Positions 57,641-64,000 of a DNA stretch of 64,000 nt are shown here, piece after piece. The translations under genes and the position numbers were made by a program. The notes beneath the pieces were generated by a model. That model had not been told where the DNA came from, made no database searches, and saw only the letters and a program-made list of their open reading frames with translations. The first letter of the stretch is position 1. Each line of letters opens with the position of its first letter. This DNA is from Betaproteobacteria bacterium HGW-Betaproteobacteria-3 (GTDB taxonomy: Bacteria > Pseudomonadota > Gammaproteobacteria > Burkholderiales > Burkholderiaceae_C). Location of the stretch: assembly GCA_002842205.1 (NCBI GenBank), contig PHCI01000013.1:1-64000 (forward strand), read 5' to 3'.

Positions 57641-58483
57641 ATGATCTGGCAAACCTCGCGTTTCAACATTGATCTGGCCCGACCGCAGGTCATGGGCATC
57701 GTCAACGTCACGCCGGATTCGTTTTCTGACGGCGGGCAGCATGCCTCGACCGCCGCTGCACTTGCGCATTGCGAGCGCCTGTTGATGGACGGTGCAGACA
57801 TTCTGGACATTGGCGGCGAGTCCACCCGGCCTGGCGCCGTGCCCCTGCCGCTGGACGAGGAGTTGGCGCGGCTGCTGCCGGTGGTGCGCGGGGCGGTGCA
57901 ACTGGGGGTGCCCGTTTCGGTCGACAGCTACAAGCCCGTCGTGATGCAGGCCATGCTGGACCTCGGGGCGGACATCGTCAATGACATCTGGGCCTTGCGC
58001 CAGCCGGGTGCGGCTGCGGTGGTGGCCGGGCACCCGGGTTGTGGGGTCTGCCTCATGCACATGCACGGCGAGCCCAGAACCATGCAGCTGCAGACCATGA
58101 CAGGCGATGTGGTGCCGCAGGTGCGGGATTTTCTTGTCACCGCGGCAACAGCGCTGCAGGCCCAGGGTGTAGCCGCCGGGCGTATCGTGATGGACCCGGG
58201 CATTGGATTCGGCAAATCCGTTGCGCAGAATTTTGCCCTGCTGGCGCGGCAGGAGGAACTGGTCGCGGCAGGGTATCCTTTGCTGGCGGGGTGGTCGCGC
58301 AAATCATCACTCGCGGCCGTCGCGGCCGTGCCGGCGATGGCCGACCGCATGGTGCCGAGCGTGGCCGCGGCCCTGCTGGCCGTGCAGCGTGGTGCCTGTG
58401 TCGTGCGTGTGCACGACGTGCGCGAGACCGTGCAGGCGCTTCAGGTGCTGGCTGCGGTGAACGCCACCCGTGGGGAGAATTAA
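57641..58483 (+). CDS. folP: Dihydropteroate synthase
   Basis: A 280-residue TIM-barrel enzyme of folate synthesis, joining pABA to the pterin diphosphate. MGIVNVTPDSFSDGGQH and GADILDIGGESTRPGA are the two signatures. PVSVDSYKP, DIVNDIWAL, LMHMHGEPRTMQ and DPGIGFGKSVAQN follow. LLAGWSRKSSLA replaces the usual G-x-SRK-x-F segment. It lies between ftsH and glmM, as in E. coli. Confidence 0.97.
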   Translation: MIWQTSRFNIDLARPQVMGIVNVTPDSFSDGGQHASTAAALAHCERLLMDGADILDIGGESTRPGAVPLPLDEELARLLPVVRGAVQLGVPVSVDSYKPVVMQAMLDLGADIVNDIWALRQPGAAAVVAGHPGCGVCLMHMHGEPRTMQLQTMTGDVVPQVRDFLVTAATALQAQGVAAGRIVMDPGIGFGKSVAQNFALLARQEELVAAGYPLLAGWSRKSSLAAVAAVPAMADRMVPSVAAALLAVQRGACVVRVHDVRETVQALQVLAAVNATRGEN

Positions 58484-58516
58484 ATCGATAGCAGAAAATC
58501 AAGGAAGGGTGAGGGA

Positions 58517-59851
58517 ATGACACGAAAATACTTTGGGACTGACGGCATCCGCGGCACCGTGGGGCAAGCGCCGATCACGCCCGACTTTGTGCTGCGGCTG
58601 GCGCACGCCGTGGGCCGTGTACTCAAGCGCACCCAGGCGCGGCCGACCGTGTTGATCGGCAAGGACACCCGCATTTCGGGCTACATGCTGGAGAGCGCGC
58701 TGGAGTCGGGCTTCAATTCGGCGGGGGTTGATGTGGTGCTGCTCGGGCCGCTGCCGACGCCCGGGGTGGCGTATCTCACGCGGGCGCAGCGCGCCAGCCT
58801 GGGGGTGGTGATCAGCGCCAGCCACAACGCGTTTCCCGACAACGGGATCAAGTTTTTCAGCGCCAAAGGCACCAAGCTCAGCGACGAATGGGAGCAGGCG
58901 GTAGAGGATGCGCTGCAAGAGGCTCCGGTGTGGGCAGACTCCGCCAATCTGGGCAAGACGCGGCGGCTCGACGATGCCGCAGGCCGGTACATCGAGTTTT
59001 GCAAAAGCACCTTCGCCTCCGACCTCACGCTGCGTGGCATGAAAATCGTCGTGGACGCAGCGCATGGCGCCGCGTATCACGTTGCGCCCACGGTGTTTCA
59101 CGAGCTGGGCGCCGAAGTGGTGGCCATCGGCTGCGCGCCCGATGGGCTGAACATCAATGACCATGTCGGGGCGACCCATCCGCAAACGCTGGTCGACGCC
59201 GTCAAGGCGCACAAGGCCGATTACGGCATCGCGCTGGACGGTGACGCCGACCGGCTGCAAATGGTGGATGCGACCGGGCGGCTCTACAACGGCGATGAAC
59301 TGCTGTATCTGCTGGCCGATGACCGGCTCGGGCGCGACGAGCACGTGCCCGGCGTGGTGGGCACGCTCATGACCAACATGGCGGTAGAACTGGCGCTGCA
59401 GGCCAAGGGCGTGAAGTTTGTGCGTGCCAAGGTGGGCGACCGGTATGTGCTGGAGGCGCTGGACCAGCACCGCTGGCTCCTGGGTGGCGAAGGCTCGGGT
59501 CACCTGCTGGTGCTCGACAAGCACACCACCGGCGATGGCCTCATCAGCGCATTGCAGGTCCTGCAGGCCTGTGCCCGAAGCGGCATGACCCTGGCCGAAC
59601 TCCTCAAGGCCGTGACCTTGTTCCCGCAGGTGCTCATCAATGTGCGGGTGCAACCTGGTTTTGACTGGAAGGCCAATGCGCGCCTCGCCACCGAGATGAA
59701 GGCGGTGGAGGCCGAGCTGGGGCAGGGTGGACGGCTCCTGATCCGCGCCAGCGGAACCGAGCCCCTGTTGCGCGTGATGGTCGAAGCGCGCGACGCCACG
59801 CAGGCGCAGGCCTGCGCCCGGCGCCTGGCCGACATCGCGAGCGCGGGCTGA
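58517..59851 (+). CDS. glmM: Phosphoglucosamine mutase
   Basis: A 444-residue mutase converting glucosamine-6-P to glucosamine-1-P, needed for peptidoglycan and [23 protein letters not shown] starts domain 1. The phospho-Ser is in [17 protein letters not shown] near residue 102. [13 protein letters not shown] is the metal loop, GGEGSGHLL the sugar loop and [16 protein letters not shown] the phosphate loop. AAGGAAGGG precedes the ATG. Confidence 0.99.
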   Translation: MTRKYFGTDGIRGTVGQAPITPDFVLRLAHAVGRVLKRTQARPTVLIGKDTRISGYMLESALESGFNSAGVDVVLLGPLPTPGVAYLTRAQRASLGVVISASHNAFPDNGIKFFSAKGTKLSDEWEQAVEDALQEAPVWADSANLGKTRRLDDAAGRYIEFCKSTFASDLTLRGMKIVVDAAHGAAYHVAPTVFHELGAEVVAIGCAPDGLNINDHVGATHPQTLVDAVKAHKADYGIALDGDADRLQMVDATGRLYNGDELLYLLADDRLGRDEHVPGVVGTLMTNMAVELALQAKGVKFVRAKVGDRYVLEALDQHRWLLGGEGSGHLLVLDKHTTGDGLISALQVLQACARSGMTLAELLKAVTLFPQVLINVRVQPGFDWKANARLATEMKAVEAELGQGGRLLIRASGTEPLLRVMVEARDATQAQACARRLADIASAG

Positions 59852-60333
59852 TGTTGCAAATTGTCACGGCCGACTGGGCCCAGCCCGAACACGCCCGGGC
59901 CGTTGTGACCCTGCTTGACGCTTATGCGAGCGATCCGGCGGGTGGCGGCGAGGGGCTGAGCCCGTTCACCCGCGACAACCTGGTGCGTGAGCTGGCGGCG
60001 CGCCCGCAGGCCTTCAGTGTGCTGGCGTTGGATGGCGATCTCCCGGTGGGGCTGGTCAATTGTTTTGAGGGGTTTTCCACCTTTGCCTGCCGTCCGCTGG
60101 TGAATGTGCACGACGTGGTGGTGCTTGGCCACCATCGCGGCCAGCGCATCGGCGAGAAAATGCTGGCGCATGTGGAGCAGATGGCGCGCGCACGCGGGGC
60201 CTGCAAGCTGACCCTGGAGGTGTTGTCCGGCAACCGCAGTGCGGGGCGGCTGTATGAACGGGTCGGTTTCGCGGCCTACCAGCTCGATCCGGCGTTGGGG
60301 CAGGCGCAATTTCTGCAAAAATGGCTGGATTGA
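59851..60333 (+). CDS. GNAT-family N-acetyltransferase
   Basis: A 160-residue acetyltransferase with the GNAT core: VGLVNCFEGFSTFACRPL strands, LVNVHDVVVLGHHRGQRIGE (acetyl-CoA loop, R/Q-x-x-G-x-G-like) and LEVLSGNRSAGRLYERVGF (motif B). The acceptor is unknown. It overlaps the glmM stop by one base (TGATG), so the two are probably translated together; glucosamine acetylation itself is done by GlmU, so a link to amino sugars is only a guess. Confidence 0.88.
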   Translation: MLQIVTADWAQPEHARAVVTLLDAYASDPAGGGEGLSPFTRDNLVRELAARPQAFSVLALDGDLPVGLVNCFEGFSTFACRPLVNVHDVVVLGHHRGQRIGEKMLAHVEQMARARGACKLTLEVLSGNRSAGRLYERVGFAAYQLDPALGQAQFLQKWLD

Positions 60334-60350
60334 CAGGTTGAGGCTTGATC

Positions 60351-60415
60351 AATCCTTTTTTTGTAGCAAACTATGTCTATTCGACGGGGGTTTGCAACAT
60401 TTTTCACTAACTTTT
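60351..60415 (-). repeat. Interspersed hairpin element, copy I
   Basis: The reverse strand reads TGCAAACCCCCGTCGAATAG followed by TAGTTTGCTA. The terminal hairpin is broken (GCTA, nine bases, GATT). It lies in the AT-rich 252-bp spacer after the GNAT gene, oriented against it. Confidence 0.75.
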
Positions 60416-60585
60416 CGATGAAAGTAAACTTTTGGAAGATTCCTCACTCCAAGTGTGGATTCCGGCAAAAATTCAATTTATTTTGTCTGGCATCAAAATA
60501 GTTGTAATGAATTCATGATTTTCACGTCCAACCCCATTGGGCTAGCTTTGTCCAATCGATTGACCCATCCACCGAGGAGATTTGA

Positions 60586-61326
60586 ATGAACCCATCCCAC
60601 ACCGCCACCCGTTCCGCATTGCTGGCCACCCTGATGGGGCTGGCACTGGCCGCACCCGCCGCTTTTGCCCAGAATCCCTGCGCCGCCAAGAACCCTTGCG
60701 CTGCGAAAAAAGCCAATCCCTGCGCTGCCAAGAACCCCTGCGCTGCCAAGAACCCCTGCGCTGCCAAGAACCCGTGTGCTGCGAAGAACCCGTGTGCTGC
60801 GAAGAATCCTTGCGGTGCGAAGAACCCCTGCGGCGCCAATCCCTGCGCGGCCAAGGTGGACCCCAAGCTCGTGACGCGCCCCAAGGGCACCAAGCTGGCC
60901 AAGGGCAACCATGCCGAGCTGGTTGCGGAGGGCAAGAAACTGTGGAATGACACCACGCTGTCGACCAATGGCTTGTCGTGCAACACCTGCCACAACAACG
61001 GCGCCGCCTTCAACAACACCTTTGCCAAGGCCTACCCGCACTTCGTGCAGATGGCCGCTGACCAGGGTGGTTTCAAGAAAATCTCGCTCGACGAAATGAA
61101 CCAGTTCTGCCTGGTCGTTCCGATGGCTTCCAAGCCGCTGGGCTGGGAGTCCAAGGAGCTCGCTGCATTGACCGCCTACACGGCCGAAGTGCAGAAATCG
61201 TTCAAGCCCACCAAGGGCGCGGCCAAGAGCAACCCGTGCGGTGCCAAGAATCCCTGCGGCGCCAAGAACCCTTGCGCCGCCAAGAATCCCTGCGCAGCGA
61301 AAAACCCCTGCGCCGCCAAGAAGTAA
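60586..61326 (+). CDS. NPCAAK-repeat cytochrome c-like exported protein
   Basis: A 246-residue protein with a signal peptide (cleavage near AFAQ, residue 29). Ten NPCAAK or NPCGA(K) units follow (about 30-92), then a globular core with one heme motif CNTCH at 132-136 and a possible Met ligand in CLVVPMASKPLGWES, then ELAALTAYTAEVQ. Five more NPCGAK/NPCAAK units end the chain. In all 18 cysteines, with Lys after most repeats. It is most likely a periplasmic or surface c-type cytochrome with metal- or thiol-reactive arms. No characterised relative comes to mind. GAGGAG lies eight bases before the ATG. Confidence 0.88.
   Translation: MNPSHTATRSALLATLMGLALAAPAAFAQNPCAAKNPCAAKKANPCAAKNPCAAKNPCAAKNPCAAKNPCAAKNPCGAKNPCGANPCAAKVDPKLVTRPKGTKLAKGNHAELVAEGKKLWNDTTLSTNGLSCNTCHNNGAAFNNTFAKAYPHFVQMAADQGGFKKISLDEMNQFCLVVPMASKPLGWESKELAALTAYTAEVQKSFKPTKGAAKSNPCGAKNPCGAKNPCAAKNPCAAKNPCAAKK
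60670..60861 (+). repeat. Tandem 18-bp coding repeats, N-terminal block
   Basis: Ten units of about 18 bp (consensus AACCCCTGCGCTGCCAAG) encode NPCAAK variants, with a six-base KA interruption after unit two and a shortened unit nine. A second block of five units lies at about 61231-61320. Multiples of 18 keep the frame, so slippage can change length without breaking the gene. Confidence 0.9.
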
Positions 61327-61361
61327 GCATTGCGCAGATGCCCGGTCGGGCATCTCCTCCA

Positions 61362-61394
61362 AAGGCCGTAGCGCATGGCGCTGCGGCCTTTTTT
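61362..61394 (+). terminator. Strong intrinsic terminator after the NPCAAK gene
   Basis: AAGGCCGTAGCGC (61362-61374), loop ATG, GCGCTGCGGCCTT (61378-61390), then T to 61394; thirteen pairs with one G-T wobble. A second hairpin, GATGCCC/GGGCATC, sits at 61337-61354 just after the stop. The gene is therefore probably monocistronic. Confidence 0.9.
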
Positions 61395-61573
61395 CATGCT
61401 TGCCTGACCCGGGCGTGCGGTGCCAGACGGCACGACATGGCTTGGCATGATGCAAAAAACAGCACGTCTTCTGCGCCCATGAAACGCCCCCTCCGAGGAC
61501 CGGATATTTTGATGGCATCATTGCCACCCGGAAATGGCATCCGCGACCAGCAACCGGCAATCGGGCACGCATC

Positions 61574-62311
61574 ATGACCTCAGCGTCTTCACCCTCCTAT
61601 CTCATCCAACCGTTTCTGGAACCTTTGGGTGTCGATGAATTGCTCGCCATGCTGGCCGCGGGCGAGGACATCCTTGAGTGCTACCGCGTTCTCGCCAAAG
61701 GAGAGATCAACATCGTGGGAGAGATGCTGCGCGGGCAGGGCGAGTTCATCGAGTTGAACCATTACCCCGATGACGACGTGTTTGACCGCGAGAGTCACTC
61801 GCAGTACTACTACCACGCCCACCGCGGCATGGACGGCGAGCACGGTCATTTTCATACCTTTGTCCGGCCGGGCGGCATGCCCGAGGGCATGCGGCCGATC
61901 ACCGCCAAGACCACCGAACCCTGGCCGACCGGTGCGGATGCCTTGTCGCATCTGGTGGCGATCTCGATGGACGACTACGGCTTTCCCATCGGCCTGTTCA
62001 CCACCAACCGCTGGGTGACCGGTGAAGCCTGGTACGCCGCCACCGATGCGGTCCGCCTGCTGCACCAATTCCAGGTCGACCACGCCGCCCCGTCGTGGCC
62101 GGTCAACCGCTGGATCAGCGCGATGTTTGTACTGTTCCGCCCGCAAATGGCGGCCCTGATCGAGGCGCGCGACCTGGCCGTGACTCAGTGGGCTGAGAAA
62201 TATCCGCGCAAGGATGTGTTTGAAGACCGCAAGCTCGACATCACGAGCCAGTTGCCGATCTCGGTGGATGCCCAGATGTCCGCCATCAGGGCCCGGCTGG
62301 AACAGGGCTGA
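61574..62311 (+). CDS. Conserved His-rich protein of unknown function
   Basis: A 245-residue soluble protein with no signal peptide. The core has GEDILECYRVLAKGEINIVG and ELNHYPDDDVFDRESHSQYY, then YYHAHRGMDGEHGHFHTFVR, a dense His/Asp/Glu cluster that looks like a metal site, and later LVAISMDDYGFPIGLFTTNR and VNRWISAMFVLFRPQM. I think it belongs to an uncharacterised family (possibly DUF6969), from memory only. It stands after the NPCAAK cytochrome gene in the same direction but beyond a strong terminator. Function unknown. Confidence 0.75.
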   Translation: MTSASSPSYLIQPFLEPLGVDELLAMLAAGEDILECYRVLAKGEINIVGEMLRGQGEFIELNHYPDDDVFDRESHSQYYYHAHRGMDGEHGHFHTFVRPGGMPEGMRPITAKTTEPWPTGADALSHLVAISMDDYGFPIGLFTTNRWVTGEAWYAATDAVRLLHQFQVDHAAPSWPVNRWISAMFVLFRPQMAALIEARDLAVTQWAEKYPRKDVFEDRKLDITSQLPISVDAQMSAIRARLEQG

Positions 62312-62350
62312 CGTCGGGTTTTCCTTGGGTGCGTTGCGCGGGCGCGCAGG

Positions 62351-63385
62351 TCAGGCGACGCGACTTGGGGTGGTAAACCAACCCTGGGTGCGGTTGACGA
62401 TCGCCACCAGCGACAGCATCACCGGCACTTCCACCAGCACGCCCACCACCGTGGCGAGGGCTGCCCCCGAGTTCAGGCCGAACAGCGATATGGCGACCGC
62501 CACCGCCAGTTCGAAGAAGTTGGAGGTGCCGATCAGGCAGGCCGGCCCCGCGATGTTGTGCGGCAACTTCAAGGCTTTGGCGCCGAGGTAAGAGACGATG
62601 AAAATGCCGTAGCTCTGCACGATCAGCGGCACGGCGATCATGGCAATCACCAGGGGCTTGGCCACGATGGTTTCGGCCTGAAATCCGAACAGCAGCACGA
62701 CCGTGGCAATCAGCCCGACAATGGACCAGGGCTTGAGCACCGCCACAAAATCCTCAACCGCATGCCCGGACCGGCGCATCAGAAAGTGGCGCGTGACCAT
62801 GCCGGCGGCCAACGGCAGAACGACATACAGCACCGTGGACAGCACCAGCGTCTCCCATGGCACCGTGACGTTGGTCACACCCAGCAAAAAGGCCGCAATG
62901 GGCGCAAAGGCCACCACCATGATGAGGTCGTTGATCGACACCTGCACCAGCGTGTAGTTGGCGTCACCCTTGACCAGTTGGCTCCATACGAACACCATGG
63001 CCGTGCACGGCGCCACGCCCAGCAGGATCATGCCGGCGATGTATTCGCTGGCCGACTTCGGGTCGACCCACGGTGCAAACACATGCTGAAAAAACAGCAC
63101 GCCGAGGGCCGCCATCGTGAATGGCTTGATGAGCCAGTTCACCACCAGCGTCAGCATCAGGCCTCTGGGTTTTTTGCCCACGTCTTTCACGGCCGACCAG
63201 TCGATCTGGATCATCATCGGGTAAATCATCACCCAGATGAACACGGCCACCACCAGGTTGACATGCGCCCATTCCAGCCGCGCCACCGCCTGAAACACCG
63301 ACGGCATCGCCAGCCCCAGAATCACGCCGCCAAGGATTGCCAGCCCGACCCAAAGCGTCAGGTATCGCTCAAAACGGCCCATCAT
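62351..63385 (-). CDS. acr3: Arsenite efflux transporter Acr3
   Basis: A 344-residue, ten-span inner-membrane arsenite/H+ antiporter of the Acr3 (ARSB-2) family. The conserved Cys lies in [49 protein letters not shown] and [20 protein letters not shown] are family signatures. The ATG overlaps the arsC stop by four bases, so it is the last gene of arsR-arsC-acr3. A second ATG at 63382 is equivalent. Confidence 0.96.
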   Translation of the reverse strand: MMGRFERYLTLWVGLAILGGVILGLAMPSVFQAVARLEWAHVNLVVAVFIWVMIYPMMIQIDWSAVKDVGKKPRGLMLTLVVNWLIKPFTMAALGVLFFQHVFAPWVDPKSASEYIAGMILLGVAPCTAMVFVWSQLVKGDANYTLVQVSINDLIMVVAFAPIAAFLLGVTNVTVPWETLVLSTVLYVVLPLAAGMVTRHFLMRRSGHAVEDFVAVLKPWSIVGLIATVVLLFGFQAETIVAKPLVIAMIAVPLIVQSYGIFIVSYLGAKALKLPHNIAGPACLIGTSNFFELAVAVAISLFGLNSGAALATVVGVLVEVPVMLSLVAIVNRTQGWFTTPSRVA

Positions 63386-63903
63386 TGCGCCTCTTCAGTG
63401 GAGGTGGTGGCCGCGAGTTCGCGCGCACGGGTCTGCAGCCTGAGCTTGTCCAGCCCCGCGAGCGGCAGGTTCGCCAGCAGTTCCAGGCGGCGACGCATCG
63501 CGTGCAGGGTCTGGCGAAAAGCTTCCAGTTGCTGGGCCGGCGTGCCTTGCACCTCCGACGGGTCGGGGTAGCCCCAGTGCGCCGTGGCGGGCTGGCCAGG
63601 CCAGAACGGGCAGACCTCGCCCGCGGCGTTGTCGCACACGGTGATCACCAGATCCATCCGCGGGGCGTCGGCTGTGCCGAACACGTCCCAGCTTTTGCTG
63701 CGAAGGCCGTCGGTGGCGATGCCGGCCATGGCCAGCACCTGCAATGCCATGGGATTGGGTTGCTGGTTTTCGCGCGGGCTGCTGCCCGCCGAAAACCCCT
63801 TGAAACGTGCCTGCCCCAAGTGGTTGAGCAGGGCTTCGGCCAGGATGCTGCGCGCCGAGTTGTGCGTGCACAGAAAGAGAATGTTGATGGGTTGGTCAGT
63901 CAT
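63382..63903 (-). CDS. arsC: Arsenate reductase, LMW-phosphatase type
   Basis: A 173-residue arsenate reductase. [12 protein letters not shown] holds the P-loop with C12 and R18. [20 protein letters not shown] and [21 protein letters not shown] give the second Cys region and the WPG motif, and [10 protein letters not shown] has the acid Asp. The spacing of later cysteines suggests a glutathione/glutaredoxin- or thioredoxin-coupled cycle. It overlaps arsR by eight bases and acr3 by four. Confidence 0.94.
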   Translation of the reverse strand: MTDQPINILFLCTHNSARSILAEALLNHLGQARFKGFSAGSSPRENQQPNPMALQVLAMAGIATDGLRSKSWDVFGTADAPRMDLVITVCDNAAGEVCPFWPGQPATAHWGYPDPSEVQGTPAQQLEAFRQTLHAMRRRLELLANLPLAGLDKLRLQTRARELAATTSTEEAQ

Positions 63904-64000
63904 GGTCTGGGGTGGTGCAGGAGGTGGAAATGTCGGTGACCTCGCAGGCCTGCCCCTGGCAGCAGTGCTCGGTCAGATACGCCAGTACGGCGTTCATGCG
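63896..64000 (-). CDS. arsR: ArsR-family arsenic repressor, 3' end only
   Basis: The last 34 residues of an open frame that runs off the window edge. It reads MNAVLAYLTEHCCQGQACEV, then ends in CTTPDHD. The CCxxxxC cluster and the LAYLTEHCC context match the C-terminal As(III) site of one ArsR subgroup. It lies first in the leftward arsR-arsC-acr3 operon. The HTH domain is outside the window, so identity rests on the tail and operon position. Confidence 0.7.
   Translation of the reverse strand, partial: RMNAVLAYLTEHCCQGQACEVTDISTSCTTPDHD

Noticed and set aside
60435-60470. GGAAGATTCC and GGATTCCGG upstream of the NPCAAK gene as a metal-regulator operator
   Set aside because: The inverted repeats are short and do not match a spacing I can name; too weak to call.
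60670-60861. The NPCAAK repeats as a CRISPR-like array
   Set aside because: The units are contiguous 18-bp coding repeats with no spacers.

Overview
The window is a high-GC stretch of bacterial chromosome from a betaproteobacterium, most probably a member of Comamonadaceae (order Burkholderiales). This rests on gene order (rpsB-tsf-pyrH-frr-uppS-cdsA-dxr-rseP-bamA-skp-lpxD-fabZ-lpxA-lpxB-rnhB; greA-DUF4149; yhbY divergent from rlmE-ftsH-folP-glmM), a PhaR regulator and 3-hydroxybutyrate dehydrogenase that imply polyhydroxyalkanoate metabolism, and a short interspersed repeat of a kind I remember from that family. Nearly all of it is gene-dense core chromosome. I see no phage, insertion sequence, integrase, CRISPR array or rRNA, and no gene-free gap longer than 300 bp.

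Layout. 0-9.4 kb: metabolic and hypothetical genes (RNase D-like exonuclease, RhlE helicase, GST, heme-binding protein, aldo/keto reductase, DOPA-dioxygenase-like protein, hydratase, GIY-YIG-like protein, histidine phosphatase, PhoD). 9.4-14.9 kb: serB-mfd leftward and ispD-ispF rightward from a shared palindromic region. 15-17.1 kb: OmpR/EnvZ two-component system. 17.3-32.4 kb: secreted small proteins, bdhA, an alpha/beta hydrolase, relA, tRNA-Val, phaR, rimO, tRNA-Leu, rnr, an SDR, nnr, dadA and an amidase. 32.5-47.7 kb: a long rightward run that makes ribosomes (S2, EF-Ts, RRF), UMP, isoprenoid and phospholipid precursors, the outer-membrane assembly machine (RseP, BamA, Skp) and lipid A (LpxD, FabZ, LpxA, LpxB). 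47.8-60.3 kb: carA-carB, greA, a membrane protein, a glycosyltransferase, yhbY, rlmE, ftsH, folP, glmM and a GNAT acetyltransferase. 60.3-64 kb: a cysteine-rich cytochrome c-like protein, a His-rich conserved protein and a leftward arsenic operon (arsR partial, arsC, acr3) cut by the window edge.

The most unusual signal is a roughly 60-70 bp element present nine times. Six copies keep a terminal hairpin (GCTA, exactly nine loop bases, TAGC or TAGT), and one of these shows a compensatory pair change. Four copies lie inside intact reading frames (lpxB, a SpoU methyltransferase, a DUF4149 protein and nnr). The three read in the forward sense use the same codon phase and give similar peptides. 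Two more copies, entered from the other end, supply the TAG stop codon of ispF and of the amidase with identical geometry. The second most unusual object is a single-CXXCH protein flanked by fifteen NPCAAK-type repeats.
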